Positions 27,283 to 35,997 of a DNA stretch of 64,000 nucleotides are shown in pieces. Every line of letters begins with the position of its first letter. Within the stretch, counting starts at the first letter, position 1. Origin of the DNA: Mycolicibacter sp. MU0102 (GTDB lineage: Bacteria; Actinomycetota; Actinomycetes; Mycobacteriales; Mycobacteriaceae); NCBI RefSeq assembly GCF_963378105.1, contig NZ_OY726398.1:2480001-2544000 (forward strand), written 5' to 3'. The notes below the pieces were generated by a model, which ran no database searches, was not told the origin of the DNA, and saw only the letters and a list, made by a program, of their open reading frames with translations. Position numbers and translations under genes: made by a program.

Positions 27283-28089
27283 CTAATGCTGTTTTTTGGC
27301 GGTCGCGGCGGCGCCGGACTTGCCGGCCTTCGCGACCTTGGCGCTCCGGTTGGTCAGTGGCACATGGGTGGTGCAGACGTAGCCGCCGTCGGCGATGGTC
27401 GCCAACCGCTGCACGTGGGTGCCCAGCACCTCGGCCATCGCCTGTCGCTCGGCCCGGCACAACTCCGGGAACTCCTTGGCGACGTTGGCCACCGGGCAGT
27501 GGTGCTGCAGGATCTGCACCCCCGGTACGCCACCGTCCACCCGCGCGGTGGTGGCGGCATAACCGGCCTCCGTCAGTGCGCCGGCGATGCGTTGGGCGGT
27601 GGCTTCCAGGTCGCCGTCGTCGGTACCGCTGCCGGCTGCGACGGCCGCGACCTTGGCCAGGATGGTGTCGATGCGCTGTCGGGCGAAGTCGACCACCGCG
27701 TCCTCGCCGCCGATCTCGCGCAGCTGGCGCATGGCGGCCACCGCGAGGTCGTCGTAGCGGTGGCCCAGCTTGCCGCGGCCGGCTTCGGTCAGCTGGAACC
27801 GCTTCGCCGGACGCCCGCGGCCCACTTGCTGCCAGGATGCCGCCGCGTGTGCCTCGGCGTCACCCATCTCGATCAGGGCATCCAGGTGGCGACGCACCCC
27901 GGCGGCCGACAAGCCCAGCTGGGCGCCGATCTCCCCCGCGGTGATCGATCCGGATTCCATCAGCAGGCGTACCACCGCGTGACGCGTGTCGTGGCCGCTG
28001 GCGACTTCGGCCGCCAGCGGGGTGCCTGCCATAACCGCACCGCCGGGGCGTTGCCCGGCGGTTTCGGTGGTGGCCTTCACCTCCCCCAT
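27283..28089 (-). CDS. sufR: SufR Fe-S sensing repressor of the suf operon
   Basis: 268 aa from the ATG at 28089, the length of Rv1460. N-terminal winged HTH (AAEVASGHDTRHAVVRLLME, then AGVRRHLDALIEMGD). The C-terminal Cys set HHCPVANVAKEF, ELCRAE and YVCTTHV probably ligates the [4Fe-4S] cluster. Further-upstream starts are open but would lie inside the SufR operator at 28107-28121, so the ATG at 28089 fits best. Autoregulated first gene of the suf operon; ends in a Lys/Ala-rich tail. Confidence 0.92.
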   Translation of the reverse strand: MGEVKATTETAGQRPGGAVMAGTPLAAEVASGHDTRHAVVRLLMESGSITAGEIGAQLGLSAAGVRRHLDALIEMGDAEAHAAASWQQVGRGRPAKRFQLTEAGRGKLGHRYDDLAVAAMRQLREIGGEDAVVDFARQRIDTILAKVAAVAAGSGTDDGDLEATAQRIAGALTEAGYAATTARVDGGVPGVQILQHHCPVANVAKEFPELCRAERQAMAEVLGTHVQRLATIADGGYVCTTHVPLTNRSAKVAKAGKSGAAATAKKQH

Positions 28090-28106
28090 TTCGGAGGCCT
28101 CGAATT

Positions 28107-28121
28107 TCACAACACCAGTGT
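28107..28121. promoter_or_regulatory. SufR operator upstream of sufR-suf
   Basis: The minus strand reads ACACT-GGTGT-TGTGA, an exact match to the inverted repeat ACACT-N5-TGTGA reported for mycobacterial SufR. It lies 18-32 bp before the sufR ATG, in the 160-bp divergent gap with mptB. This predicts autoregulation of the whole operon. Confidence 0.78.
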
Positions 28122-28237
28122 GACGCAATTCCAGGGCCCGGTCTAGAAAGGGTTACCTCAGTTCAGGGCAGATCGGCCGTTGCGCTGATCACATCCCGCG
28201 CGGCGCCGGGCATCCCCGGGCATCGGAGAGCGGCCGT

Positions 28238-28243
28238 TACGCT
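28238..28243 (+). promoter_or_regulatory. -10 hexamer of mptB (leaderless)
   Basis: TACGCT ends six bases before the ATG at 28250; no ribosome-binding site is present. Confidence 0.55.
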
Positions 28244-28249
28244 GCTGGG

Positions 28250-29944
28250 ATGGCCTTCCGCCGGCATTCGCTGAGCACGTCGATCGCGCACCTGCACGGC
28301 GACGAGCGCACCGTCGGCTCCCCGCTTAATGCCGCTGAGCTGGTCGCCTTGCGACGAACCCGGCTGTTCGGTGCCACCGGCACCGTGCTGATGGCCATCG
28401 GCGCGCTCGGGGCCGGTGCGCGGCCGGTGGTGCAAGACCCGACCTTCGGGGTTCGGCTGCTGAATCTGCCGTCGCGGCTGGCCACGGTGGCCCTGACCAT
28501 GACCACCACCGGCGCGGTGATGATGGCGCTGGCCTGGCTGATGCTGGGGCGGTTCGCGCTGGGAAAGCGGCGGATGTCGCGCAGCCAGCTCGACCGCACC
28601 TTGCTGCTGTGGATGCTGCCGCTGCTGGTCGCCCCGCCGATGTACAGCAAGGACGTCTACTCCTATCTGGCACAGAGTCAGATCTCTCGGCTGGGTCTGG
28701 ACCCCTACCGGGTGGGCCCGGCACCGGCACTGGGCCTTGACCACGTCTTCACCCTGTCCGTGCCCAGCCTCTGGCGGGAGACGCCGGCACCCTACGGGCC
28801 GCTGTTCTTGTGGATCGGTCGGGGAATTTCGGCGCTGACCGGGGAAAACATCGTCACCGCGGTGCTGTGCCACCGGGTGGTGGTGCTGCTCGGTGTCGGA
28901 TTGATCGTGTGGGCGGTGCCGCGCCTGGCGGCGCGCTGCGGGGTCGCCGAGGTCAGCGCCCTGTGGCTCGGTGCGGCCAATCCGCTGTTGCTGATGCACC
29001 TGGTGGCCGGCATCCACAACGAGGCATTGATGCTCGGACTCATGCTGACCGGCACGGAGTTCGCCTTGCGCGGGATCACCTCGGCACAGCCCCTGCTGCC
29101 CTCGCTGCGCGCGCATCCCAACCGGCAGGTTCATGCGGACTGGGCTCCGCTGGCCGGGCTGCTCATCGGCGCGGTGCTGATCACACTGTCATCGCAGGTC
29201 AAGCTGCCGTCGCTGCTGGCACTCGGTTTTGTCGCGATGGCGCTGGGCTGGCGGTGGGGCGGCGACCTGCGGGCGTTTCTGCTGGCCGGTACGAGCATGG
29301 CCGCGCTGGCGGCGGCGGTGACGGGCTTGATCGGCTGGGCCAGCGGGCTGGGCTTCGGGTGGGTGTTCACCTTGGGCACGGCCAACGTGGTGCGCAGTTG
29401 GATGTCGCCGCCAACGCTGATCGCCCTCGGCACCGGCCAGGTCGGGATCTTGCTGGGACTGGGTGATCACACCACCGCGGTGCTGTCGCTGACCCGTGCC
29501 ATCGGTGTCCTGATCATCGCGGTGCTGGTGGTGTGGCTGTTGTTGGTGGTGTTCAATGGCCGGCTGCATCCGGTCGGTGGCCTCGGCGTTGCGCTGGGCA
29601 TCACCGTCCTGCTGTTCCCGGTGGTCCAGCCGTGGTATCTGCTGTGGGCGATCATCCCGCTGGCAGCCTGGGCGACCCGCCCGAACTTCCGGATCGCGGT
29701 GATCGCCGTAACCCTGGTGGTGGGCATCTTCGGCCCGACCGCCAACGGTGACCGTTTCGCCCTGTTCCAGATCGTGGACGCCACCCTGGCCAGTGCCGTC
29801 GTGGTGCTGGGGTTGTTCCTGCTGACCTATCGGCGGCTGCCGTGGCGTGAGTTGCCTGCCGAAGCTGACACCCGCAGTGCACCGGTCGAGGAACAGACCC
29901 CACGGCCGGCCGCCGCCACCGACGCTTACGCTGATTCTCCGTGA
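28250..29944 (+). CDS. mptB: Alpha-1,6-mannopyranosyltransferase MptB
   Basis: 564 aa polytopic GT-C glycosyltransferase with about 12-13 hydrophobic segments (for example LLLWMLPLLVAPPMYSKDVY, LGLGDHTTAVLSLTRAIGVL, VLLFPVVQPWYLLWAIIPLA). The first-loop acidic region is SKDVYSYLAQSQI. Uses polyprenyl-phosphomannose to build the mannan core of LM/LAM. Rv1459c homologue, a little shorter because a Pro/Arg-rich loop is missing near residue 290. The stop overlaps the ABC ATPase start (GTGA). Confidence 0.94.
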   Translation: MAFRRHSLSTSIAHLHGDERTVGSPLNAAELVALRRTRLFGATGTVLMAIGALGAGARPVVQDPTFGVRLLNLPSRLATVALTMTTTGAVMMALAWLMLGRFALGKRRMSRSQLDRTLLLWMLPLLVAPPMYSKDVYSYLAQSQISRLGLDPYRVGPAPALGLDHVFTLSVPSLWRETPAPYGPLFLWIGRGISALTGENIVTAVLCHRVVVLLGVGLIVWAVPRLAARCGVAEVSALWLGAANPLLLMHLVAGIHNEALMLGLMLTGTEFALRGITSAQPLLPSLRAHPNRQVHADWAPLAGLLIGAVLITLSSQVKLPSLLALGFVAMALGWRWGGDLRAFLLAGTSMAALAAAVTGLIGWASGLGFGWVFTLGTANVVRSWMSPPTLIALGTGQVGILLGLGDHTTAVLSLTRAIGVLIIAVLVVWLLLVVFNGRLHPVGGLGVALGITVLLFPVVQPWYLLWAIIPLAAWATRPNFRIAVIAVTLVVGIFGPTANGDRFALFQIVDATLASAVVVLGLFLLTYRRLPWRELPAEADTRSAPVEEQTPRPAAATDAYADSP

Positions 29945-30879
29945 ACTCAGCTGTCGCGGTGCGCTTGCGCGGAGTGCGCAAGCGTTACGGGACCGGTCCG
30001 TCTGCGGTCGATGCGGTCGCCGGCCTTGATTTCGACGTACAGACCGCCGAAGTGTTCGCCCTCCTCGGCCCGAACGGCGCCGGGAAGACGACCACGGTCG
30101 AGATGTGCGAAGGCTTCGTCCGCCCGGACTCCGGAACCATCGAAGTGCTCGGCTTGGACCCGGTCGCCGACAATGACCGGCTTCGGGAGCGCATCGGGGT
30201 GATGCTGCAGGGCGGCGGCGGCTACCCGGCCGCCCGCGCCGGGGAGATGCTCAAGCTGGTCGCGTCGTATTCCGCCAACCCGCTGGACCCGCAATGGCTG
30301 CTGGACACCCTGGGGCTGACCGATGCGGCACGCACCACCTACCGCCGGCTCTCCGGCGGGCAGCAGCAGCGCCTCGCCCTGGCCTGCGCACTGGTCGGCC
30401 GGCCGGAGCTGGTGTTCCTCGACGAGCCGACCGCCGGCATGGATGCGCACGCCCGCCTGCTGGTGTGGGAGCTGATCGACGCCTTGCGCCGCGACGGCGT
30501 GACGGTGGTGCTCACCACGCACCACCTGCGTGAGGCCGAGGAGCTGGCCGACCGGCTGCTGATCATCGACCACGGCGCGGTGGTCGCCGCCGGCACGCCG
30601 GCGGAGTTGACCCGCAGCGGCGCCCAGGGGCAGCTGCGGTTCACCGCGCCGCCGCGACTGGATCTGTCGTTGCTGATCACGGCGTTGCCGGAGGGCTATC
30701 GGGCCAGCGAGGTACTGCCCGGTGAATACCTCGTCGAAGGAACCGTCGATCCCCAGGTGCTGGCGACCGTGACCGCCTGGTGCGCCCGCATGGACGTGCT
30801 GGCCACCGCGCTGCGGGTCGAGCAGCGCAGCCTTGAGGACGTGTTCTTGGAGCTGACCGGACGGGAGCTACGCGCATGA
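29941..30879 (+). CDS. ABC transporter ATPase, Rv1458c type
   Basis: 312 aa. Walker A GPNGAGKTT, signature LSGGQQQRL, Walker B ELVFLDEPTAGMD and the H-loop TTHHLREAEEL, then a C-terminal DrrA-like extension. Drug- or lipid-export type. GTG start overlaps the mptB stop by 4 bp, and its own stop overlaps the permease ATG by 4 bp. mptB, this gene and the permease therefore form one coupled operon; the cargo is unknown. Confidence 0.93.
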   Translation: MNSAVAVRLRGVRKRYGTGPSAVDAVAGLDFDVQTAEVFALLGPNGAGKTTTVEMCEGFVRPDSGTIEVLGLDPVADNDRLRERIGVMLQGGGGYPAARAGEMLKLVASYSANPLDPQWLLDTLGLTDAARTTYRRLSGGQQQRLALACALVGRPELVFLDEPTAGMDAHARLLVWELIDALRRDGVTVVLTTHHLREAEELADRLLIIDHGAVVAAGTPAELTRSGAQGQLRFTAPPRLDLSLLITALPEGYRASEVLPGEYLVEGTVDPQVLATVTAWCARMDVLATALRVEQRSLEDVFLELTGRELRA

Positions 30880-31664
30880 GTACCGAGCAGGTCTTCGCGC
30901 CCGGCACCTTCACCCCCGACCCTCGTCCGGCCAGCGTGCCGGCGATGCTGGCCGCGCAGTACCGGCTGGAGTTGACCCTGCTGCTGCGCAACGGCGAGCA
31001 GCTGCTGCTGACGATGTTCATTCCGATCACCCTGTTGATCGGGCTGACGGTGCTGCCGCTGGGTCCGTTCGGCGAGGGACACGCCGAACGCGCCACCACC
31101 GTGCTGCCGGTGATCATGTCGCTGGCAGTGATCGCCACCGCATTCACCGGCCAGGCGATCGCCGTGGCCTTCGACCGGCGCTACGGAGCCCTGAAACGAC
31201 TGGGCGCCACGGCGCTACCGGTCTGGGGCGTCATCGCCGGCAAATCTCTGTCGGTGGCCACGGTCGTTCTGCTGCAGTCGGTGCTGCTCGGGGCGATCGG
31301 CGCTGCGCTGGGTTGGCGTCCGACGCTGGCCGGCCTCGGCCTGGGCGCGGTGATCATCGCGCTCGGTACCGCCTGTTTCGCGGCGTTGGGTCTGCTGCTC
31401 GGCGGCAGCCTGCGCGCCGAGATCGTGCTGGCCGGCGCGAACCTGATGTGGTTCGTGTTCGGCGGGTTCTCCGCGCTGACGGTCGAGACCGACCTGGTGC
31501 CCGGCACGGTCCGCTGGCTCGCCCGGCTGACCCCGTCGGGGGCGCTCACCGAGGCGCTGGCACAAGCGCTGAGCGTCTCGATCGATTGGTTCGGTATCGC
31601 GGTGGTGGCGGTGTGGGGTGTGTTGGCGGCCGTCGGTGCCGTGCGATGGTTCCGGTTCAGCTGA
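30876..31664 (+). CDS. ABC-2 type transporter permease, Rv1457c type
   Basis: 262 aa with six hydrophobic segments (for example LLLTMFIPITLLIGLTVL, TVLPVIMSLAVIATAFTGQA, IVLAGANLMWFVFGGFSAL) and the ABC-2 permease pattern. Pairs with the ATPase encoded just upstream. Possibly exports a lipid or glycolipid precursor; no substrate evidence. Confidence 0.92.
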   Translation: MSTEQVFAPGTFTPDPRPASVPAMLAAQYRLELTLLLRNGEQLLLTMFIPITLLIGLTVLPLGPFGEGHAERATTVLPVIMSLAVIATAFTGQAIAVAFDRRYGALKRLGATALPVWGVIAGKSLSVATVVLLQSVLLGAIGAALGWRPTLAGLGLGAVIIALGTACFAALGLLLGGSLRAEIVLAGANLMWFVFGGFSALTVETDLVPGTVRWLARLTPSGALTEALAQALSVSIDWFGIAVVAVWGVLAAVGAVRWFRFS

Positions 31665-31693
31665 CCTACTACGGGATGTAGTTACCGATCCTC

Positions 31694-31699
31694 TACGAT
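31694..31699 (+). promoter_or_regulatory. -10 hexamer of ctaA (leaderless)
   Basis: TACGAT ends seven bases before the GTG at 31707, in the 42-bp gap after the ABC permease. It supports the GTG rather than the internal ATG as start. Confidence 0.58.
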
Positions 31700-31706
31700 C
31701 AGGCCC

Positions 31707-32657
31707 GTGGGACGGTTCCTGATGCGCCTGGTAGACCTGCTACCCGAACCGGGCCTGCGCACCCAGCGATGGCTGGCTGCCGCGGTCGTCTTCACGCAGG
31801 GATTCATCTCGGTCACCGGCGCGATCGTTCGCGTCACCGCGTCCGGATTGGGCTGCCCGACCTGGCCGCAGTGCTTCCCGGGCAGTTACGTGCCGGTGGC
31901 CGTCTCGGAAGTTCCGCGGATTCATCAGGCCATCGAGTTCGGGAACCGAATGGTCACCTTCGCGGTCGTGATCACCGCGGCGCTGGCCGTACTGGCCGTG
32001 ATCCGGGCCCGTCGGCGTACCGAGGTACTGGTCTACGCCTGGCTGATGCCCGGCTCCACGGTGTTGCAGGCGGTGATCGGCGGGATCACCGTACGCACCG
32101 GGCTGGCGTGGTGGACGGTGGCGGTGCACCTGCTGGTCTCCATGCTGATGGTTTGGCTGGCGGTGCAGTTCTACGCGAAGGTCGGCCAGACCGATGACGC
32201 GTCGGCGGTGGTGACTTACCGGGTCCCAGCGCCGTTGCGCGGGCTGACCGCGCTGTGTGCCGTCACGCTGGCCGCGGTGCTGGTGACCGGCACCTTGGTG
32301 ACCGGCGCCGGCCCGCACGCCGGCGACAGGAGCGCGGCCCGCACGGTGGCTCGCCTCAAGGTGGAGGTCGCTACGCTCGCCCACCTGCATGAGTCGCTGC
32401 TGATCGGATTCCTCGGTCTGTTGGTGGGCCTGGCCTTCGGGCTGGCTGCGGTGCAGGCGGCCAAGCCGGTGATGCGCCGGCTGGCGGTGGTCACAGCCCT
32501 CACGTTGGCGCAGGGGCTGATCGGCGTGGTCCAGTACTTCACCGGTGTACCTGCGGTGCTGGTCACTCTGCACGTGGCGGGTGCGGTGCTGGTGACCGGC
32601 GCGACCGCGGCACTATGGGCGTCGCTGCGCCAGCGGACCCAACCCGAGTCGCTCTAG
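31707..32657 (+). CDS. ctaA: Haem A synthase CtaA
   Basis: 316 aa. Eight predicted transmembrane helices in two four-helix halves; haem-ligating His in RIHQAIEFGNR, VAVHLLVSML, TLAHLHESLL and TLHVAGAVLV. The Cys pair CPTWPQC sits in the first periplasmic loop. Converts haem O to haem A for cytochrome c oxidase, following CtaB. Overlaps the convergent Rv1455-type gene by 45 bp at the 3' end. Confidence 0.95.
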   Translation: MGRFLMRLVDLLPEPGLRTQRWLAAAVVFTQGFISVTGAIVRVTASGLGCPTWPQCFPGSYVPVAVSEVPRIHQAIEFGNRMVTFAVVITAALAVLAVIRARRRTEVLVYAWLMPGSTVLQAVIGGITVRTGLAWWTVAVHLLVSMLMVWLAVQFYAKVGQTDDASAVVTYRVPAPLRGLTALCAVTLAAVLVTGTLVTGAGPHAGDRSAARTVARLKVEVATLAHLHESLLIGFLGLLVGLAFGLAAVQAAKPVMRRLAVVTALTLAQGLIGVVQYFTGVPAVLVTLHVAGAVLVTGATAALWASLRQRTQPESL

Positions 32658-33314
32658 CGCCGCGGCGACCTCGACGGCGAAGCGGCGCTGCGCCCGGTCT
32701 CGTTCGTCGGCGTCGAGCTCGCTGAAACCCAATTGCGGCGCAATCAGATCCAAGCCGACCAGTCGCGCATCGGCGCCGGTTCCGGCTACCTCGACCCGCG
32801 CGTAGAGCAGCTCTTCGATCCGGATGCTCAGGCGCTCGGCGGCCGAACGCAGCGCGGCACGCCCGACATCCCACAGTTCGAAGTGCGGGTCGGAGCCCGC
32901 GGCGCCGAACGCGTGCGATCGGCCGGCACCGAAAAACACCAGCGTGCTCAGCTCGGTCGGTGGCGGTCCCGCCAACGTCGGCACCCCGTCACACTGCAGG
33001 TCGGCCAGGTACCGACGGTCGGCGTTCCAGGCCACCGCCTCCGGCGGGTTGAGCAGGTGGGCCACCCGCGTCGTCCACTTCGTGAATTCGGCATGCCGGG
33101 CTGGGCCGCCACCGGCCGTGCGCAGGATCACCAGGTCGGCTTCCAGCGTCTCCGGGTCATCCCAGGGCAATCGGCGGGCATGCAGACCGCGGTGGCGCAG
33201 CGCCGCGACCAGGCCGGCGTCATCGTCGGCTTCGACTCCATCGTGGTGGCCGCGCGGCGAATCGACCGCCAGCACGATGCGCGGATGGAAGATGTCGGGC
33301 CGGGCCAGCTTCAT
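32613..33314 (-). CDS. ATP-grasp-like conserved protein, Rv1455 type
   Basis: 233 aa. The pattern IVLAVDSPRGHHDGVEADDD, AVAWNADRRYLADLQ and VFFGAGRSHAFGA, with the C-terminal RVEVAGTGADARLVGLDLIAPQLGF, resembles the YheC/glutathione-synthetase ATP-grasp style (GLDLI as the metal-binding end). Weak similarity, function unknown. The ATG at 33314 has GAGG five bases upstream. An ATG at 33347 is also open but would overlap the qor start, so I prefer 33314. Confidence 0.78.
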   Translation of the reverse strand: MKLARPDIFHPRIVLAVDSPRGHHDGVEADDDAGLVAALRHRGLHARRLPWDDPETLEADLVILRTAGGGPARHAEFTKWTTRVAHLLNPPEAVAWNADRRYLADLQCDGVPTLAGPPPTELSTLVFFGAGRSHAFGAAGSDPHFELWDVGRAALRSAAERLSIRIEELLYARVEVAGTGADARLVGLDLIAPQLGFSELDADERDRAQRRFAVEVAAALERLGLGPLAQRRP

Positions 33315-33345
33315 GCAGACCTCACATTCGGAGATGATAGTCACC

Positions 33346-34329
33346 ATGCACGCCGTGGAAGTGGCCGCGACCGGCGGTCCAGAAGTTTTGAACCTGGTCG
33401 ACAGGCCTCAGCCCTCCCCTGCCTCCGGTGAGGTGTTGATCCGGGTCGATGCCGTCGGGGTCAACTACATCGACACGTACTTCCGCTCCGGGGTCTACCC
33501 CGCCGCGCTGCCGTTCGTGGTGGGCAATGAGGCCGCGGGTACGGTCGCCGAGGTCGGCGCGGGAGTGACCGCCTTGGCGGTGGGTGATCGCGTGGTGACG
33601 GCGGCAGCGACCGGCGCCTACGCCCAGTACTGCACGGCCCCAGCGTCTTTGACCGCCCCCATCCCCGACGGCGTTGCGGCCGACGTGGCCGCGGCCGCGC
33701 TGCTCAAAGGCCTGACGGCGCATTACCTGATCAAGTCGGTGTATCCCATACAGTCCGGCGACACCGTGTTGTTGCACGCCGGCGCCGGCGGCGTGGGACT
33801 GATCCTGACCCAATGGGCCACCGCGCTCGGGGCTCGGGTGATCACCACGGTGTCGAGTCCGTCCAAGGCCGAATTGTCCGTGCAAGCCGGTGCCGTGGAG
33901 GTGCTCGACTACCCCGGCTCAGCCCCTGAAGACGCCGCGGCGTTCGGCGCCCGGGTCCGGGAGCTGGTCGACGGCGGGGTGGTCGCGGTGTACGACGGGG
34001 TGGGCGCGGCGACGTTCGACGCCAGCCTGGCGAGCCTCGCTGTCCGGGGCACCTTGGCGCTGTTCGGCGCTGCCAGCGGTCCGGTTCCGCCGGTCGACCC
34101 GCAGCGGCTCAATGCCGCGGGCTCGGTCTACCTGACGCGTCCCAACCTGGCTCACTTCACCCGTACCGCACCGGAATTCACCTGGCGCACGGGCGAACTG
34201 TTCGAGGCGATCGGCAACGGCACGATCGCGGTGACGGTCAGCAGGCGCTACCCGCTGGCCGAGGCGGCCCAAGCCCACCGCGATCTGCAGGGCCGCCAGA
34301 CGGTCGGCTCGATCGTGCTGGACGCCTAG
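33346..34329 (+). CDS. qor: NADPH:quinone reductase (zinc-free MDR family)
   Basis: 327 aa (Rv1454c is 328). N-terminal GroES-like domain (GVNYIDTYFRSGVYP, GNEAAGTVAEVGAGV) and Rossmann motif HAGAGGVGLILTQWA, then the signature LFGAASGPVPPVDPQRL. ATG at 33346 with GGAGATG upstream. Divergent from the ATP-grasp-like gene, convergent with the PPE gene 16 bp away. Confidence 0.95.
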   Translation: MHAVEVAATGGPEVLNLVDRPQPSPASGEVLIRVDAVGVNYIDTYFRSGVYPAALPFVVGNEAAGTVAEVGAGVTALAVGDRVVTAAATGAYAQYCTAPASLTAPIPDGVAADVAAAALLKGLTAHYLIKSVYPIQSGDTVLLHAGAGGVGLILTQWATALGARVITTVSSPSKAELSVQAGAVEVLDYPGSAPEDAAAFGARVRELVDGGVVAVYDGVGAATFDASLASLAVRGTLALFGAASGPVPPVDPQRLNAAGSVYLTRPNLAHFTRTAPEFTWRTGELFEAIGNGTIAVTVSRRYPLAEAAQAHRDLQGRQTVGSIVLDA

Positions 34330-34354
34330 CGGGTATTGGGGTTCTCTAGCCCGC
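34329..34354. terminator. Hairpin between convergent qor and PPE stops
   Basis: GCGGG (34329-34333) and CCCGC (34350-34354) pair across the 16-bp gap between the two converging stop codons. Short stem, possible bidirectional terminator. Confidence 0.35.
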
Positions 34355-35953
34355 GTCCCAGGTCTCGGGCAGCAGCGGCTGCCGCGGGCCGTCGGCGAAT
34401 TCGGCTGTTGCCACCCGGGTCAGGCCCGTCGGCCGGGATTGCTCGGCGCGTGCGGCGCCTGCGCGGCCCAGCTCGCCGGCGCCGTGATCCGAGGCCGGTG
34501 TCGGTCCCCAATCCGGGCTGACGCCGACCGTCAGATCCATCACGGCGTCATCGTGGCCCGGCCTGGTCTTGCGGCGGCGCAGCCGCGTGGACCGGCGAGC
34601 AGCCTCTGCCGCCTGCGCCGAGGCCGCATCGGGGGTCGGCGACTTCCTTCTGGCCGCAGCCGGGGCGCCGACGTGCGCACCGAGCCCCGAGCCGTAGTCG
34701 ATGCCCGGCCCACCACCGATCAGGTAGGGCATCAGCGGCGCGCTCGCGGGCACGGCCGCCGGCGGCGCGGGTGGCGGGGCCGGCGGGCCCGCACTGGCCG
34801 GGACGGACGCCGGTGGTCCGGCGGGCGGGCTGGTGGGTGGTGCCATCACCGGCGAACCAACCGCGACGCTCGGAACGTCCGCGACGACCACCGGTGGCGC
34901 CGGCGCTGCGACCACCCCCGGCGCCGGCCCCAGTCCGGCAAGGCCGGCGAGCCCGCTCAGGGCGCCGGCGGGAGCGACCACGGCACCCGCCGCGGCGACG
35001 AACAGCGCCGGAGACTGGCTGATCGTCGTCGCCAGCTGGGCGATGTGGGTTGGCCAGTCGAAGAGCGCCAGCGCCACGAAGTACTGCAGCGCCGGGATGA
35101 TCTGGCTCGGGTCCTGGCTGATGTAGAGGAAGTCCTCGAACAGCTCCAGGGACCTGGCCATGTACCACATCGGGTCTGCGGCGTTGACGTAGAAGTCGTA
35201 GACCTGGCCATTGAGGGTGCCGGCGGCGGGATTCCAGTTGATCCCGAAGTTCTGCAGGAAGTGCGAGACGGCGGTGGTCAGGGCGTTGGAGACCATCGGA
35301 TCATGGGCGGTCACACCGTCTTGGATGCCTAGGGCCTTCAGGATCGGCTCGAGGAAGTCCAGCAGTCCTTGCAACGGGTTTTGCCACGATGAGGGAGGTG
35401 ATGAGTCGGCGGCCGATTTCTGGATCGGAACGGTCGCGCTGACGCCGGGAGTCGCTGCCGCCGAGGTTTCGGAGACTGCTTCATAGGTCGCCATCGTAGT
35501 GGCGGCCTGCACCCACATCCGGAAGTAGTCGGCCTCGTTGAGGGCAATGGGAATGGTGTTGATCCCAAAGAAATTCGTCGCCACCAAGACGCCGTGGGTG
35601 GCGTGATTGGCGGCCAACTCCGGCAATGTCGGCATCGCCGCAAGCGCGGCCGTGTAGGCCGCCGCCGTCTGTTCGTGGACTGCCGCCATCCGGGCGCTGT
35701 CGACACCGGCGCGGTACAGCCACGACAGATGCGGCAGGTGCGCCGCTTGATACTGCTCAGCGGCGACACCGCGCCACAGCCCGGCCGCCACCGATGCCAG
35801 CAGTGCGGTCAGATCCTGCGCCGCCGTGGTGTATGCCACGCTCAGCGACGACCATGCACCCGCGGCCGCGAGCAGCGGTCCGGGACCGGGACCGGTAGTG
35901 AGCAGCGTCGCGTGCACCTCAGGCGGAGACGCCATCCACACGGACCCGAACAC
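34346..35953 (-). CDS. PPE family protein, PPW subgroup (downstream copy)
   Basis: 535 aa. N-terminal PPE domain (WMASPPEVHATLLTTGPGPG ... GLWRGVAAEQY ... ATNFFGINTIPIALNEADYF). A middle helical region follows, then a Pro/Ala/Val-rich tract (about residues 335-410) and the end PLLPETW, the PxxPxxW motif of the PPE-PPW group. The GFxGT motif is degenerate (GLTRV). Expected to be secreted by a type VII system; no PE partner lies alongside. GTG at 35953 with a TACAGT -10 box eight bases upstream. Follows its paralogue by 44 bp. Confidence 0.92.
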   Translation of the reverse strand: MFGSVWMASPPEVHATLLTTGPGPGPLLAAAGAWSSLSVAYTTAAQDLTALLASVAAGLWRGVAAEQYQAAHLPHLSWLYRAGVDSARMAAVHEQTAAAYTAALAAMPTLPELAANHATHGVLVATNFFGINTIPIALNEADYFRMWVQAATTMATYEAVSETSAAATPGVSATVPIQKSAADSSPPSSWQNPLQGLLDFLEPILKALGIQDGVTAHDPMVSNALTTAVSHFLQNFGINWNPAAGTLNGQVYDFYVNAADPMWYMARSLELFEDFLYISQDPSQIIPALQYFVALALFDWPTHIAQLATTISQSPALFVAAAGAVVAPAGALSGLAGLAGLGPAPGVVAAPAPPVVVADVPSVAVGSPVMAPPTSPPAGPPASVPASAGPPAPPPAPPAAVPASAPLMPYLIGGGPGIDYGSGLGAHVGAPAAARRKSPTPDAASAQAAEAARRSTRLRRRKTRPGHDDAVMDLTVGVSPDWGPTPASDHGAGELGRAGAARAEQSRPTGLTRVATAEFADGPRQPLLPETWDAG

Positions 35954-35961
35954 AAGGATTT

Positions 35962-35967
35962 ACTGTA
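35962..35967 (-). promoter_or_regulatory. -10 hexamer of the downstream PPE gene
   Basis: TACAGT on the minus strand ends eight bases before the GTG at 35953, in the 44-bp gap between the PPE genes. This copy may be transcribed independently and nearly leaderless. Confidence 0.5.
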
Positions 35968-35997
35968 GCGAATCCAAGGTTTCGGCTTCCCGAACTC

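Noticed and set aside
25347..27944. An 865-codon open frame opposite sufD-sufB-sufR
   Set aside because: Antisense shadow; low-complexity Arg/Gly/Val/His product with no recognisable fold.
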